Shown here in pieces: positions 46,701 to 56,000 of a DNA stretch of 64,000 nucleotides (position 1 is the stretch's first letter; each line of letters opens with the position of its first letter). The position numbers were made by a program, and so were the translations under genes. The notes beneath the pieces are model-generated. The model did not search any database, was not told the origin of the DNA, and worked only from the letters and a program-made list of their open reading frames with translations. The DNA comes from Romanomermis culicivorax (lineage: Eukaryota; Nematoda; Enoplea; Mermithida; Mermithidae), in NCBI GenBank assembly GCA_963922205.1, contig CAWUHX010000039.1, positions 1,546,930 to 1,610,929 on the forward strand, read 5' to 3'.

Positions 46701-48713
46701 CTTAGTTATTTTTCTGGTGGTTCTCCGGTTATACGTCGTGAGAGGCGTTAAGAGTCCACCACTTGTTAGGCAACTGTGGGGTCAACACTATGCAACAGTT
46801 CTGACCACAGGCTAACAACAACAACAACAACCACAAAACTCTCCCAGACGTTTCACCAGATACTCGCCAGAACTTTCACTAAACCTCAGGCAGAACACCT
46901 TGGCACGTACCTCAGGAGTTCCTACCCAAGTCTCCAATCCTGACCTTATAAACTCCTTCCCCTACGCTCACAGAACAATACACTTACGGGTTCAAGTTGT
47001 ATTGGGTAGCTAGTGGCGACGCCAAAGTAACAATAATAAACAAAAATATTGTAGAAAGGCGATGGCGGCGTCGCTCCATAAAAACAAATAAATCTAACAC
47101 TGACTAACAAACAGTAAAACCGCGAAACAGTGGCAGAAATAACCTATGCAAATTTATCATTTCTTTTCGCCACTTTTCGCCGCGTCCAACCGCCTGCGCA
47201 CCGACACCGGAAGCTGGACATGTGCACCTGAGCCCACCTCAACAGGTTCAGCCAAAGCCCTGCCTGGGGTCAGAACCCAACCAAACCTCCTCAAGAACAT
47301 GTATGGTTTTAGCTATATCTCTTCACAAAATTAAAAAAATTTTGCTCGAATTCAGCAAATTCAAAAAATTCAATGAATTCTGTGTTCACCCTTTTTCAAA
47401 AGTGTTTTATTTCGTGTCGTCATCGTGAAAAAATATTTGCTTGAGCTCCTGGAAGTTTCATTCTCGTGCATGCAAGTTGGACTAAGTTGGATAGACAAGT
47501 TTTGAACACTTAACTTTGGGACAGCGGAAGTACTGAAATTGAAAGTGGAAAAAATTTTCTGGAAAAACTGAATCGTAGTTTTACCGATCAAACTTTGCTT
47601 TTCGTAATTGTTTTTTGCCACAAAATTGAAAAAATTTCCGGTCGCTTGACTTCAGCGGAACCTATTCTGTCTGAAATACTGCTACAGTTAATAATCAAAG
47701 TGGAAAGCAGGACGATTTGCTTATATCAAATTTTTTGAGCATAATCAACTAATTTTTATCAATGTTTTGAGTACAGAATTTTACTCTAAAATTTTTGGCT
47801 GAACGAATTGGAAGATAGTATTAATTTTTTCGATTTGGAATCGTTTCACTCAAAAAACCCGGTTAAAAAACAATCAATGAATCCATTGCTGACTTTCCCT
47901 GGAAGCCAGTTATCCCTTACTTTCCATGAAAGATTCCCGGAGCACTTATGCTGTATTGAGCACTCATGAAAATATTCTTCATCCATATTTCTTGGTTTAA
48001 CTGGTTTAATAACGCATGTGTGTTGTCGTAGATAGTTTTTCGTCCACATGGATGAAATTTCAGAATTTTGAAACCAGTTTTTGATTTGTAATATTTGATC
48101 AGACGCACATTTTTTTTATCAAAAGTGTTGAAAACCTTCATCAAAGGGACTTATGCTCCAGCTGAGCTGCAACTTAAGCTGTAGCTTAACTCATATGCAC
48201 AAAACATATGGGTAAAGCTAAGCAGCAGCTGAGCTGCACCTTAACGACAATGTTATAACATACGGAGTTAAGCTACGGCTCGGCTACAGCTTAACTTTCG
48301 CGATATGTTTTGTGTGCATGAGTTAAGCTGCAGCTGAACTGCAGCTTAACGGCAATGGTATAACATACAGAGTTAAGCTACAGCATAAGCTGCAGCTCAG
48401 TTGAAGCTTAAGTCTCTTTGATGAAAGCGGGCCCCTGAAGTTCTCGAAAAGTCTATTAGTTCACTAGTTAATTCGTGGTTCAATTTTTTAGAGAAAAACG
48501 TTGCATAATTTTATTATTTTTATTTGATCTGAAAATCGCGATGATCTGGAAGTTTAAAAACATGTTGTCATCACGTATTTTTCGTTGCAGCTTGTCCTAC
48601 GGATGGTTGATCAGGGCCAGAAAAAGCGTATGATAATTGTCACAGATGATGAGCCTAAAGACGTGTGTAATATTGTTAATAAATTGAGCAACATTCAAAT
48701 TGTTACACATTGA
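28738..48713 (+). CDS. Unrecognised Cys-rich secreted protein, at least 12 exons
   Basis: Exons inferred from splice sites and phase: 28738-28927, 29745-29920, 31135-31228, 32207-32509, 33175-33270, 36360-36503, 36943-36981, 37046-37117, 37159-37323, 40337-40483, 40544-40717, and probably 48591-48713. The N-terminus (hydrophobic [21 protein letters not shown] region) looks like a signal peptide. The mature protein has roughly a dozen scattered Cys ([61 protein letters not shown]), fitting disulphides outside the cell. All assigned introns except the second are phase 1, typical of extracellular modular proteins. I recognise no domain. The last exon is open in phase 0 (40 codons to TGA), but the preceding donor is phase 1, so either a small exon is missing or the protein ends seven codons into it. 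Exon 4 contains a stretch that could be a very short intron. Confidence 0.65.
29019..29435 (+). mobile_element. Solo LTR, copy 2 (heat-shock-element family)
   Basis: 417 bp bounded by TGATACATATC and ACAGAACA and flanked by perfect 5-bp direct repeats TTGAC (29014-29018 and 29436-29440). TG..CA ends with 5-bp duplication are the signature of an LTR. The left third contains three ~45-bp units (CTTACAGTATGATCACATAA..GATGTGCAAGTAC). A TTCTAGAA palindrome is at 29241-29248. The TATA-box segment seen in the other copies is deleted here. It lies in intron 1 of the secreted-protein gene. Confidence 0.85.
29940..30960 (+). repeat. Degenerate ~90-bp minisatellite, intron 2 of secreted-protein gene
   Basis: Units carry GAAAATTTGAAAATTCACAGC, then ATGAGCATGATTGCAG, then ATTTTCATGTGAACT..., then a GGTCAGTGAAAAA-like word. 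About ten imperfect copies. The reverse complement of the same family fills much of 53750-55700. Confidence 0.65.
32579..33020 (+). mobile_element. Solo LTR, copy 3 (heat-shock-element family)
   Basis: 442 bp, starting TGATACATATC and ending ACACAACA, with a perfect 5-bp target duplication GTAAG (32574-32578 and 33021-33025). It contains three ~45-bp 5' units, a consensus heat-shock element at 32800-32812, and a TATATAAG box at 32827-32834. It sits in intron 4 of the secreted-protein gene. No internal region or second LTR is visible, so it is a solo LTR. Confidence 0.9.
32800..32834 (+). promoter_or_regulatory. Heat-shock element plus TATA box in solo LTR
   Basis: TTCTAGAACATTC is three alternating TTC/GAA units with 2-bp spacing, the minimal consensus HSF1 site. 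A TATATAAG box starts 15 bp later. The same order occurs at 22160-22198 (third unit TTG instead of TTC, then TATATAAG). In the copy at 29241 the third unit is TTT and the TATA box is lost. Further TTC words (ATATTCTATAATATTC, TACATTCTAC) precede the element. Confidence 0.65.
33512..33552 (+). repeat. Degenerate TTAGGC tract
   Basis: CTTAGGCATAGGCTTAGG followed by ATTAGACTTAGGCTTATG: six diverged TTAGGC units in an intron. Confidence 0.65.
34370..34935 (-). mobile_element. Tandem tRNA-derived SINE copies
   Basis: Two head-to-tail units of about 245 bp, plus the start of a third near 34870. On the minus strand each begins with a tRNA-like head: TAGCTCAGGTAATAC..AATAGAGC resembles an A box, and GGTCGAGGGTTCGAGAC contains a B box (GGTTCGA). 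A ~150-bp tail shares TTATTTTTCTGA and CTGTGCAGGGCC/ACTGTACATGGAC words and ends near the TGATGCATC motif. The second copy has GGTCGAGAGTTTGAAC as B box. Overlapping frames on both strands (34263-35125) are not genes. It lies in a long intron of the secreted-protein gene. Confidence 0.65.
34940..36350. other. Intronic, nothing recognised
   Basis: The remainder of the 3.1 kb intron between exons at 33270 and 36360. No repeat boundary or ORF that I can support. Confidence 0.4.
37385..37570 (+). repeat. ~22-bp tandem repeat CAATACAGTATTAAATTGT
   Basis: About nine imperfect copies of (T)CAATACAGTATTAAATTGT in an intron of the secreted-protein gene. Units abut directly, without unique spacers. 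Confidence 0.8.
38610..38804. mobile_element. Foldback element with GTTAAGCTGCAGCT core, copy 1
   Basis: Terminal inverted repeats GGCCGGCTTCATCAAAGAAA and its counterpart TTTTTTCGATGAAAGCGGCC. The interior is a string of palindromic words (AGCTGAGCTGCAACT, AGTTAAGCTGCAGCTGAGG, TTAAGCTACAGCTTAAGCTG), so almost the whole ~195 bp can fold back. No coding capacity. A larger relative lies at 48131-48435. Confidence 0.75.
39565..40055. mobile_element. Foldback MITE with ~150-bp inverted arms, TA target
   Basis: Starts CAGGGGGTACCCAAAAGATA and ends with the reverse complement of CAGGGGCTACACAAACGATA, with TA on each side (39563-39564 and 40056-40057). The arms stay complementary far inward: AAAGTTTGCGGCCTTGACT and GTGGGACGATACAGGAGAT on the left match the right arm reversed, as does TGTAGAAAGTAT. 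The centre has further TTTCTACA/TGTAGAAA words. The TA duplication suggests mobilisation by a Tc1/mariner-superfamily transposase (inference). ORFs 39762-40123 lie inside it and are not genes. Confidence 0.8.
41242..41722 (-). repeat. 3' LTR of the antisense retrotransposon
   Basis: 481 bp, TGTTAGGC..CTCAACA on the plus strand. By eye it differs from the copy at 46764-47244 at about nine positions, roughly 98% identity, indicating a fairly young insertion. The element is read on the minus strand, so this left copy is the 3' LTR. A purine-rich GAGGGCGGAGGGA lies next to it on the sense strand. Confidence 0.93.
41723..41735 (-). other. Polypurine tract
   Basis: Sense strand GAGGGCGGAGGGA directly abutting the 3' LTR; the expected primer for plus-strand DNA synthesis. 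Confidence 0.7.
42598..43945 (-). CDS. DEDD-type 3'-5' exonuclease-like protein in LTR element, 2+ exons
   Basis: Exon 1 runs from about 43945 to 43792 (ends RYFLVD, donor GTAAGC). Exon 2 runs 43070 to 42598 after a TTTTTTAG acceptor. Joining them gives an unbroken frame ([15 protein letters not shown]). Exon 2 has exonuclease motif I ([10 protein letters not shown]), the core strand and motif-II region ([14 protein letters not shown], then [20 protein letters not shown], with Asn and Asp placed as in motif II). These match the pattern of the WRN/Mut-7/EXD2-type fold. Motif III (Tyr/His-x3/4-Asp) is not in the visible part; the frame stops soon after [18 protein letters not shown] donor there and an Arg/Gly-rich open stretch downstream (42596-42470) suggest a further exon or a frameshift. 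The start codon is not established. Confidence 0.6.
44274..46655 (-). CDS. gag: Gag polyprotein of LTR retrotransposon, 793 aa
   Basis: Structural and RNA-packaging protein. The first ATG is at 46655 (MSIPVGKM). Order: charged N-terminal region; coiled-coil-like segment ([17 protein letters not shown]); RS-rich stretch ([19 protein letters not shown], then a Ser run) near residues 310-345; a capsid-like helical domain ([55 protein letters not shown]) of the retrotransposon-gag type; a nucleocapsid zinc finger C-x2-H-x4-H-x4-C ([14 protein letters not shown]) near residue 650; and Arg/Gly-rich tail repeats (RGSFRGRGG). The ORF is intact. No protease or polymerase is fused to it. Downstream on the same strand lies the exonuclease-like ORF. 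Confidence 0.9.
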   Translation of the reverse strand: MSIPVGKMLRTPPRSHEPSVSNLDSAEEHAAVEKVQAQAPETEGRRESGIAEMARVEEDLRRSGFEMARRAEIETTVSGSVRGQQTFEKERPTSPSKLVHPMAETLEEIRRKWKPAWRSNMVDMNYDEYYEDAPADLYDDKYSRRYDPEMANFIRREEQRDRVDPKDVRINALEKKVELLIKVIESAQIKEKEMEDDQRRKIGESSYLENRVERVSEPKREVHSEVYVRSQDDRDKYSARDRGWTEEPQSSRNAEQAQSNAYGYSENRRSRERKVTICDESSQGEDRFSRPTPWRDTANRADLSPERRRKRKSKSRKRSHRSRARSRHYSDSENSSSSTSNSSSSVEVDVRDVVKALKHRPLHDTIKPTEALKFFTDLESEFLENTADKVKKECLRRLSQNTARRIARTSSSYTEARRNILKYLAPTYDLTMLKRELFNMKQEEGESALEFLKRLSNHVDLVYADQSDQVRQENIINAFIYKSSPLYQTELQDVLPSMKTWQDLAYAVTQIDKKYKNVFTTFGAKDKPIVVNQVVAEEICPEIAFVGNAPYGSTKKYNQTKSRPQNQLQKAVEEERSEENGEEMLPGPSPRDVKKSNEEQAKESFLAILSKEWLQLVQKVDKLQVTQSEALKELTTVKAASAEKQKQLKQQRPYCIYHKNNTHATEECKTLAYRRQQQQRGGFNHGMPNQYYGGDRNASYRGSFRGRGGPQFGFRGRGRGAYYVGFPEEDQMYGYDPEFERYREFCRVREQGIQLQRQPQLMLPASTSRSAIQAATIQDQAGSFVSNQSEYIL
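46744..46761 (-). other. Primer-binding site
   Basis: Two bases inside the 5' LTR, the sense strand reads TGGTGGACTCTTAACGCC, complementary to a tRNA 3' end ..GAGTCCACCA. The tRNA identity is not assigned. It does not match the tRNA-Asn at 18808. Confidence 0.75.
46764..47244 (-). repeat. 5' LTR of the antisense retrotransposon
   Basis: 481-bp partner of 41242-41722, TGTTAGGC..CTCAACA on the plus strand, followed by target duplication GGTT. Confidence 0.93.
48131..48435. mobile_element. Foldback element with GTTAAGCTGCAGCT core, copy 2
   Basis: Left CTTCATCAAAGGGACTTATG, right CTTTGATGAAAGCGGGCCC. The interior has more copies of the palindromic AGTTAAGCTGCAGCTGAACT/GCAGCTTAACGGCAATG unit than the relative at 38610, so it has about 305 bp. 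The left terminal GGCC is degraded. Confidence 0.75.
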
Positions 48714-50770
48714 CATTGATTGACGACTTTGCTTTTCTTGATTGATGGTCCTTGACGATGAATTTTTTGCCCATTAAGTCAGAAATCACAGTAATCATAT
48801 TTTGATACCCGTATCCACAGTAATGAATTTGTGATTGCTGGAATTATTATAATGAGAGGATGGTCCAAAAAACGGTCTACTTGAAAGTACAGTAATCATA
48901 ACAGATCTGTAGTTTTATATTTTTCCAAGATCACACGAGTTCGGAATTCACAGACATGTGTTTTTCCTAGAAAATTTTTTCGCAGATTTCAAAAAGTCGA
49001 CAAGCTTTAGCGAAAAACCACTGAACTTTTTCTGAATGAAACAAGCCGAATGATATAATATAAAACAAAAGGCTTATTTGGTTTTGATAATTTCGGACAA
49101 TTTTCTTGGTATCATATTGCGACTCCGTTCTATAATAGAGAAATATCGAAAATATCAGAAAGTGTAGATTTTTCAGAAACCTAATGTTCACTCTTGATTA
49201 CGTCGATTAATTTGATTAATTTAATTTAATATTAAGTAAAAATTGATTGAGATTAATTTAACTAAAAATTGAAATTTGTTTTCAAGAAATAGAAAAAATT
49301 TTCAAGAAATGAACTAAAAATCGTTACTGAAACTTTCTTTGCCATTAGGAAAATGTTGCGCATGATGCAAGGTCACGAATTCTTCGAGTAGATCAAATAT
49401 CATAACAAAAATCCTTGGAACACGAGATAAGAAAAATTTGACCTGCATACTTTATGTTTCAATCAGTTTCATGATACAGAAAAGTTATTAGCTTTTCGTA
49501 GACCCATCGACAACGACTTCTTACAGTGATTACTTGGGGGCTGTTAGCAGCCCATGAAATTAATTCCCTACGGAAGTAGCAGTTTTTCTATTACTCAACT
49601 TCCTTTTTAAATTTTCTTAACATTATCCCGGAAAAATCAAGATGGGTGACACATCGAAGGAGAAATTATAGAAAATAATTAAAATAATATTCTGAAGTCG
49701 GGGCATGCTGACTGTTCTTTTGCTTTTAACGGAAGGTACGACAGGCTATTTTTGGAATCCGAGGCAAATGCCGGTTTTCTTGACGAAAAATTTCATTTTC
49801 TGATATTCTCAGGAAAAATGTATTTTTTTCACCAAAAATGCAGTATTTTTGGAAGATAACCCCATTTTCATTTTTTTCAGGCTGACAATAAAACACCTTC
49901 AAGAAATTTTGATAATTTCCAAATCATCGAGTTTTGGGTGAGGATAACTCCAAAAAAATCAAGGTCGTCGTCCTGCAGCAAGCCCTGACCTCACGTTCAC
50001 TTAAGGTTGTCGTACGTATAAACAAAGGAGGGGTAGCAATGCGTTTAATTGGTTGGTTCGAAACCTTTAATTTTAATTTTTTCAAGATTCTATTTTGATT
50101 TTTTTCAAAAATATGTTTCTATTCCTGTAGATATGATGAAGCCTTTTTCAAGACCTCAGATAAAAACTGGAAGCAGGTTCAACAATTTTTGGAGTGACGT
50201 AAGTGTCGGCTTTTGGCTCTAGCAAGTAAAGTTTCGGTTTAGTCTCATACTTAGGCTTAGGCTTAGGTTTATATTTGGCATGATTAGGTTTGATCAGGCA
50301 TACTGTACGAGGCGTGTCTTATGTAGTGTACTGAGTTACAGGTTATATCTGATGAACCTATCGGAAATAAGTTTCAATTTTGAAGGTTTTTTGCGAAATT
50401 ATTATCTACTTTGCTAATGGATGTATTAGGATTTATTTCTACGTGAAGGCGCGTCAACAGATCATGCATCAGTATCAGTTAATCACTACTAGAGACTCTC
50501 GTGATTTCAAGGGAAATATTCAAAATTTTTCGTGATCATTTGATACACCCCGTTGATCGACTATATGGACGAATAAAACTATTTGGAAAGTTGCACTCAC
50601 AATTTTCCTTGATTATATTGATTATGTTGTTTTCTGGGATCAGATCATAGGTAGCAGATTCTCAATCTCAATAGCTCCTCAAAGAAAGCTTTATCTGATC
50701 GAAACCATAGCTGCAAAATTTTGTCTCGTTTTCCATACTTTACAATGTTGTTGTGAGAAGTGTAAAATGC
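48714..50770. other. Intergenic
   Basis: No supported gene between the secreted-protein gene and SEC22. At about 50246-50272 there is CTTAGGCTTAGGCTTAGGTT, four TTAGGC-type units. Confidence 0.45.
50246..50272 (+). repeat. TTAGGC tract
   Basis: Three good TTAGGC units plus one diverged one; the same orientation as the tract at 33512. Confidence 0.7.
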
Positions 50771-50774
50771 ACGG

Positions 50775-50900
50775 TCTATTCCCAAGCGAGCGATTGTCAA
50801 CTATGCGATTGCCAAGTGAGCAAATTCCCTAGTGAATGAATACTCAATTGAGCGATTTCCATGTGAGTGATGCCCAATTGAGCGACTCCAAACGGACGAT
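50775..50900. repeat. ~18-bp tandem repeat GCGATTCCCAAGTGA
   Basis: Units such as AGCGATTGTCAACTAT, GCGATTGCCAAGTGA, GAGCGATTTCCATGTGA, GTGATGCCCAATTGA; seven imperfect copies. Confidence 0.7.
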
Positions 50901-51474
50901 AGAGAATGTAATTACTCTTTCTTCAGATTTTCCTGCTTTACCTTATATTTTTCTTTGTACATATTTCTTTTTTCTTTCGTTCTGAGTGTCGCCTATGTTT
51001 TCGTTTATGTATGTTTTTGCATTTTTATCTTTTGTCTCTACTTTCATTTTCTTTTTCCTTGTCATGCCATTTTCAACAGGCATTGTCCACATATAATTCT
51101 TATACAATTTGGCATGCTCTATTTCCTGTTTAATTTTATTCTTTGAGACTCTTTCTTCATTCTTACTGTCACGACCTTTCTCGAGTTTTCGTGAATTACT
51201 GTAGAACCGGAGTTTTTTGATATTTATTAGATAACTTACAGTAAATAAGGTGGATAAGGCAATAATTACAAAGGTGTGACAAAAGGCGCGAGGGTAGCGC
51301 ATAGCGATTGGGTGTAAAAGATTGGCACAAATTACTTGAAAATAAACAGTCGTTCTCCAGGTAATGGATGACAATTTGGAAGCAGGGAAATGGCTGGTAT
51401 CGAAGCCCGAGTCTCGTAAAGTAAAGGCAACGCGATTGCCTCAAACCAAAACGTAAATCGTTTCGAAGTCCAAT

Positions 51475-51640
51475 GGACTGTAAGGTGCAAGCGAGCGAAG
51501 TCGTGTAAAGACAAACCAACTGAAGCAGCGAGCGTAGCCGCGTAAAGACCAACCAATCAAAGCAGCAAGCAAAGTCGCGTAAAGTACCAGCAAACCAAGG
51601 CAGCGAGCGTAGTCGTGTAAAGTCCAACCAGCCAACTCAA
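51475..51640. repeat. ~40-bp minisatellite AGCGAGCGTAGTCGCGTAAAG
   Basis: Four head-to-tail units of about 36-42 bp, each with GCGAGCGTAGTCGTGTAAAG followed by ACCAACCAA..CAAAGCA. It makes misleading minus-strand frames (51196-51635). Confidence 0.8.
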
Positions 51641-51699
51641 AAACTGCAGAACCGAAAAGACTGACTCTTCTTCCATTTTAGAGTCGACGTCCACTTTCT

Positions 51700-52990
51700 T
51701 GGGGCGTGGTTCCAGGAGCCCCGCTGTGTGTAATTATAGTTTCCAAATTGTCGGAGGGTTCAAAACATATGAACCCATTTTTGTATGTTGAGGAAAAGTG
51801 TTTTTTGTTTTTAGCATGTGCCAACCTTTCCGTTTCTTGCTGAGTAAATTACGAGTATGAAAATAGGTGACAATAACAAAGTACTTGAAAAATAGTCTTG
51901 TTTCCAACTAGGAACCCAGACTCTCGAAAACAATAGAAAACACTAATGGATTTCTAATTATGGTACATGTGACGAGAAGTGAGGAATAAATAGAATATGT
52001 ATTTTCGCAAAGACTTACATAAAAATTATACAAATTTTTACACTCCTTGACATTACCTACTTTTCATCTTAGTTATTTGCTTTTACTTCACATTATTTTT
52101 TCTCCCTTCCTTGATGCTTTCCCTTTCCTGCTTTTTCTTTTTTGTCACTTTTTTCTTCTTCTAATGCTTTTCCGTTTATTTTCACGTTTTCTTAATGTCT
52201 TTATTTTTTTGAAGTTTCCTTTCTCTTGGTGTTTTGTTTCTTCCAGCATTCTTTTTTTTATATTTCTTGTGAAGATTTTCATACTTACAATGATAAAAGA
52301 CCCAAGAACTGCGCAAGAATTATATGGAAGACTACGGTTATTTAAAATGACAACTTGTAATGTATTGTATCATGAGCAAGAAAAGAAAAAATTAGGTGAC
52401 AAGGAAAAAAATGAAAGAAAGCACAGACAAAAGATGAAAACTTAAAAACATACATAAACAAAAACATAAGCAATACACCCAGAAAACGAATGAAAAAAAT
52501 AAATACAGAAAAACATGAGGTAAAGAAGGAAAATATGAAGAAAGTGCTATTACATTTTTGATCGCTCACTTGGAATCGTTTACATAAGAATACTACAAAA
52601 TGCGTGATGACTATGTAAAGTTCTTGTCGCTGAATTTCGAACAGCAGTCTTTATCCTGAATATTCAACTGAAAAGTAATGCCGCTCGCAGACCTAAAAAT
52701 TCTGTAACATTGAAAATCTTCCTATGGATTACTCCAACTATGCGAATTTTGATTTTTGTGCGGAATGAATGTCGTATTGATACTCAGGATACAAAACTAT
52801 TTTTTTCATAAAACAAATTTTTCATTTATTTATCACAGAACACCACAGAGAGGGGTCTTTTGAGCTCTTACATATTACAGTAAGATTTCAATTTTTATTC
52901 TGACCAAAGTTGATTAACTTGCGAATCAAAACAAGGCGCAGACATCAATGACGAATATCGCATGAGAGAAAATTCACCGATATAACAAAA
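51700..52990. other. Intergenic downstream of SEC22
   Basis: T-rich at 52080-52290, otherwise AT-rich, with no supported gene. A TTTATT at about 52826 (AATAAA on the minus strand) lies roughly 210 bp past the SEC22 stop and could be its poly(A) signal. Confidence 0.4.
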
Positions 52991-53036
52991 GTAATATGAA
53001 TAAATTAAATAACTATGTAGTGAAAATTGAGAACCA

Positions 53037-56000
53037 TCAATACCAGTACATGCGGACGTAAATCAAAAAAATAACAACGATTACAAAAACGATAGCAATT
53101 TTGAACCAAGAACTACGCAAATTTAATATTCGAGCGTCTTCTTTGTATTTTTTGCTCAAAACGGCCAATTTGGCGGCTTGATCGTCCAAAACTAGAAAAA
53201 ATGCGTGGAAAATCGGGATTAGAAAATTCAGGAATTTATATTGTAAAAAAATGCGCGACTCTCTCCACAAAAAATCTTACTTGTCAACGATTCTCCCCTA
53301 TGTATCACATCCTCTATATTTTGAACCATAATCCTTTGAACGTCCTGTAATTCATTGTGAACCATGGAAAGTTGAGTCCTGGCTCGGCTACCGGCGTATT
53401 TACGTTTTATAGTTTGTATATACGATTCTAAAAAAATAAAAAAACAATGAACAAAGAAGCCGATAAAAAACTGGGGAAAAAATTGAATCAAAAAAACCCA
53501 TGAGAAATAAAACAAATAGTGAAGATGCTTTTAAAATAAGAATTTCACACGAATTTAGAAAATTTTCCAGATAATGTTCATTATAGCAAGTTTTCATGTG
53601 ATTTTAAGGAACATGGAATGCAGTTCTGGGAATCTTCATATGAATAACAGTTTTTTGAGGGAATTTGCCAACTGGAAATTAACTTTCTACACAAACATAG
53701 AGATGCATGCATTTCCGTACGAATTCAAACATATGAATTTTGTAGTTTTGTCACAAGAATTTATATAAATATAGGAATTCTGAAAATCGTGCTCATATGA
53801 CGTGAATTTACAATTTTCCACTGATATTGTCGGCTAAACACGAACATTTCACACAAAATGGGGATTTACAGATTATGATCAATGCTGTGATATTTTGATT
53901 CTTTGCCGACCGTGAAAACAAATATAAACATTGAAATTAAATAGATCAACCTCAGTGTTGTCAGCTCTCAAATTTTCACTGTTTGCCGATCAGTCAACAT
54001 GAACTTAACAATCATACCAATCTTGCTTTGGCTTTTCATGAGATTTTAAATTTTTCACTGAACTTCTGAAAAATGAGTAACATGAACTCGGAATTATGCA
54101 GATTAGTACTATGATTTCATACTGTTTTACATTTTTACCGACTTTTTTCAAAAATATTCATTGACATGAGAATTATGCAAACTATGACGCACAGCGCAGC
54201 GAATTTTCATGAGATTACCAGTCTATAAAAAAGCATGAACAATTTTTATAAACGTGAAAATAGTGCCACAAATTCCAATTTTTCATTGATCGTGTCCAGT
54301 AAACATGAACATGTCACATAAAATGGTAATTATGCAGTGATTTTGTGAAAATTTGATACAAACAAATGAACTCATTTGTTTGTATCAAACTTTCACTTTG
54401 TTGCAGCGAATTTTAAAATTTTCACTCTATGTGGATCAGTTCACATGATAATCGCAATACCTATCATGCGGACGATTTTCACATGATTTTTAATTTTCAA
54501 TTAAGATCAAGCTTTAGTCGGATCATGCTATACATACATGGCCACAGGGTATACATAGGGTATACATTATCCCTACCCTAAACTTTAGAGTAACCATTTG
54601 CTATCTGGCGATTTTTGGACAAAATTACAAAAATTACAAAGAAAAATACATTGACAAAAAATAACAAATAACTGATGCAAGCAATGCACAAAAAATAACT
54701 GATGCAAGCAATGCACAACTAATAAACATGTCAGAAAAACTAACCTGGCATTTACTGAGTTTGAGTTTGGTTTTATCATCAATCAACATGCTCATTTATT
54801 TATTTCAGAAAAACAATGCTTCCAGTTTTTATCACCAACATAATCCAAAAAATACGAAAAGCAAAGCAAACACATCTAAAACTGACTTTTATCATTGTCA
54901 CAAAAATGATTTGCTATATGTCAATTTTAGGATTTTTCCCTACCCTAAAATTTTGACCGTGGCCATGTATGATGCTATAAATTCTGTGACTTTCCCTACG
55001 ATTTTCAACTTTTCACCTAAATTCTAAAAAAAGAGGACATGAAACCGTAAATTATGCAGGCTACATCGTGGATTTTCATGTGGTTTCAAATCTATAACTT
55101 CGTGATAGGATGTTAAACATGGAAATTCTGAAGACTCTGCTCACGGGTTTTGCATTTTCAATTTTCCGCTAATAGACTGAACATGAAAATTTAACATAAA
55201 ATGCCTATTATGCAGACCAGGCCTGTAGCCAGGAATTTTTTTCGGGGGGATTTTTCTGGAAGCCAATTTTCACCCAATTTACTGTAAAGTTGAAATTTCT
55301 GACTTGGCTTTTTCTTGTAGAACAAAATCAAAGGCCGACCTTTGCTTTTTTAACACTTGAAACATTTGGCGGGAGAGTCATGGCCCCCAATCCCCAGCGT
55401 ACAGGCCAGATGCAGATCATGAATTCTCAAGTTGCCACAATTTGTCGATCAGTTCATATCGATCATGCTGTGAACTTCAACATAATTTACAATTTGTGAC
55501 CCGAAATTGTCGCTTGATCAAGATTCCATATAAGGCAGATAAATAGGACAGATCATGCTCATGTCTTCTACTTTTCTAAGGACATCCAGTTTGTTGCTGA
55601 ACTTTTGATAAAAGAGGATTTTACATGGACTTTGAAACTATGCTGGGTTAGAGCTGCGGAATATCCGAATATCAGGCTTGCAAATTTTCACCGATTTGTT
55701 TAGGGAAGAAAAATTGACATGAAAATTATGCAGATCCACAGCACTACACATTTTTATGTGATTTCCAATCTAAAAACAATGAAAAAATTGGAAATTCCGA
55801 AGACCATGTTACAAGTTGTAAACTATCGATTTTTCGACTGACTAGAAGATTTAAGATATGAATAAAAATTATACAGGAAAAACAGATGTAAATGAAGAAA
55901 ATAAAAAAATTGATACAGTATAGGTTCGTTGTTTCCGTTATTATCCGAATTACAATCCAGAAAAATTCGAGTTCTGAAAAATAGATTAATCTGAATGACA

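Larger units (their letters stand above)
41242..47244 (-). mobile_element. LTR retrotransposon with Gag and exonuclease-like ORF, no RT/IN
   Basis: 6.0 kb element with two 481-bp LTRs, a 4-bp target duplication GGTT (41238-41241 and 47245-47248), a primer-binding site 2 bp inside the 5' LTR, and a polypurine tract next to the 3' LTR. Reading on the minus strand it encodes Gag (44274-46655), then a spliced DEDD-exonuclease-like protein (43945-42598). In the 5 kb interior I find no frame with reverse transcriptase, RNase H, integrase or aspartic protease words, so it should depend on another element's polymerase. It is inserted antisense in the last intron of the secreted-protein gene. The 4-bp duplication and Gag zinc-finger type suggest Ty3/Gypsy affinity. 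Confidence 0.88.

Noticed and set aside
51196-51635. Overlapping minus-strand ORFs with ARCLGL/TRLRSL repeats
   Set aside because: Lie on the 40-bp minisatellite; coding appearance comes from the absence of stops in the unit.
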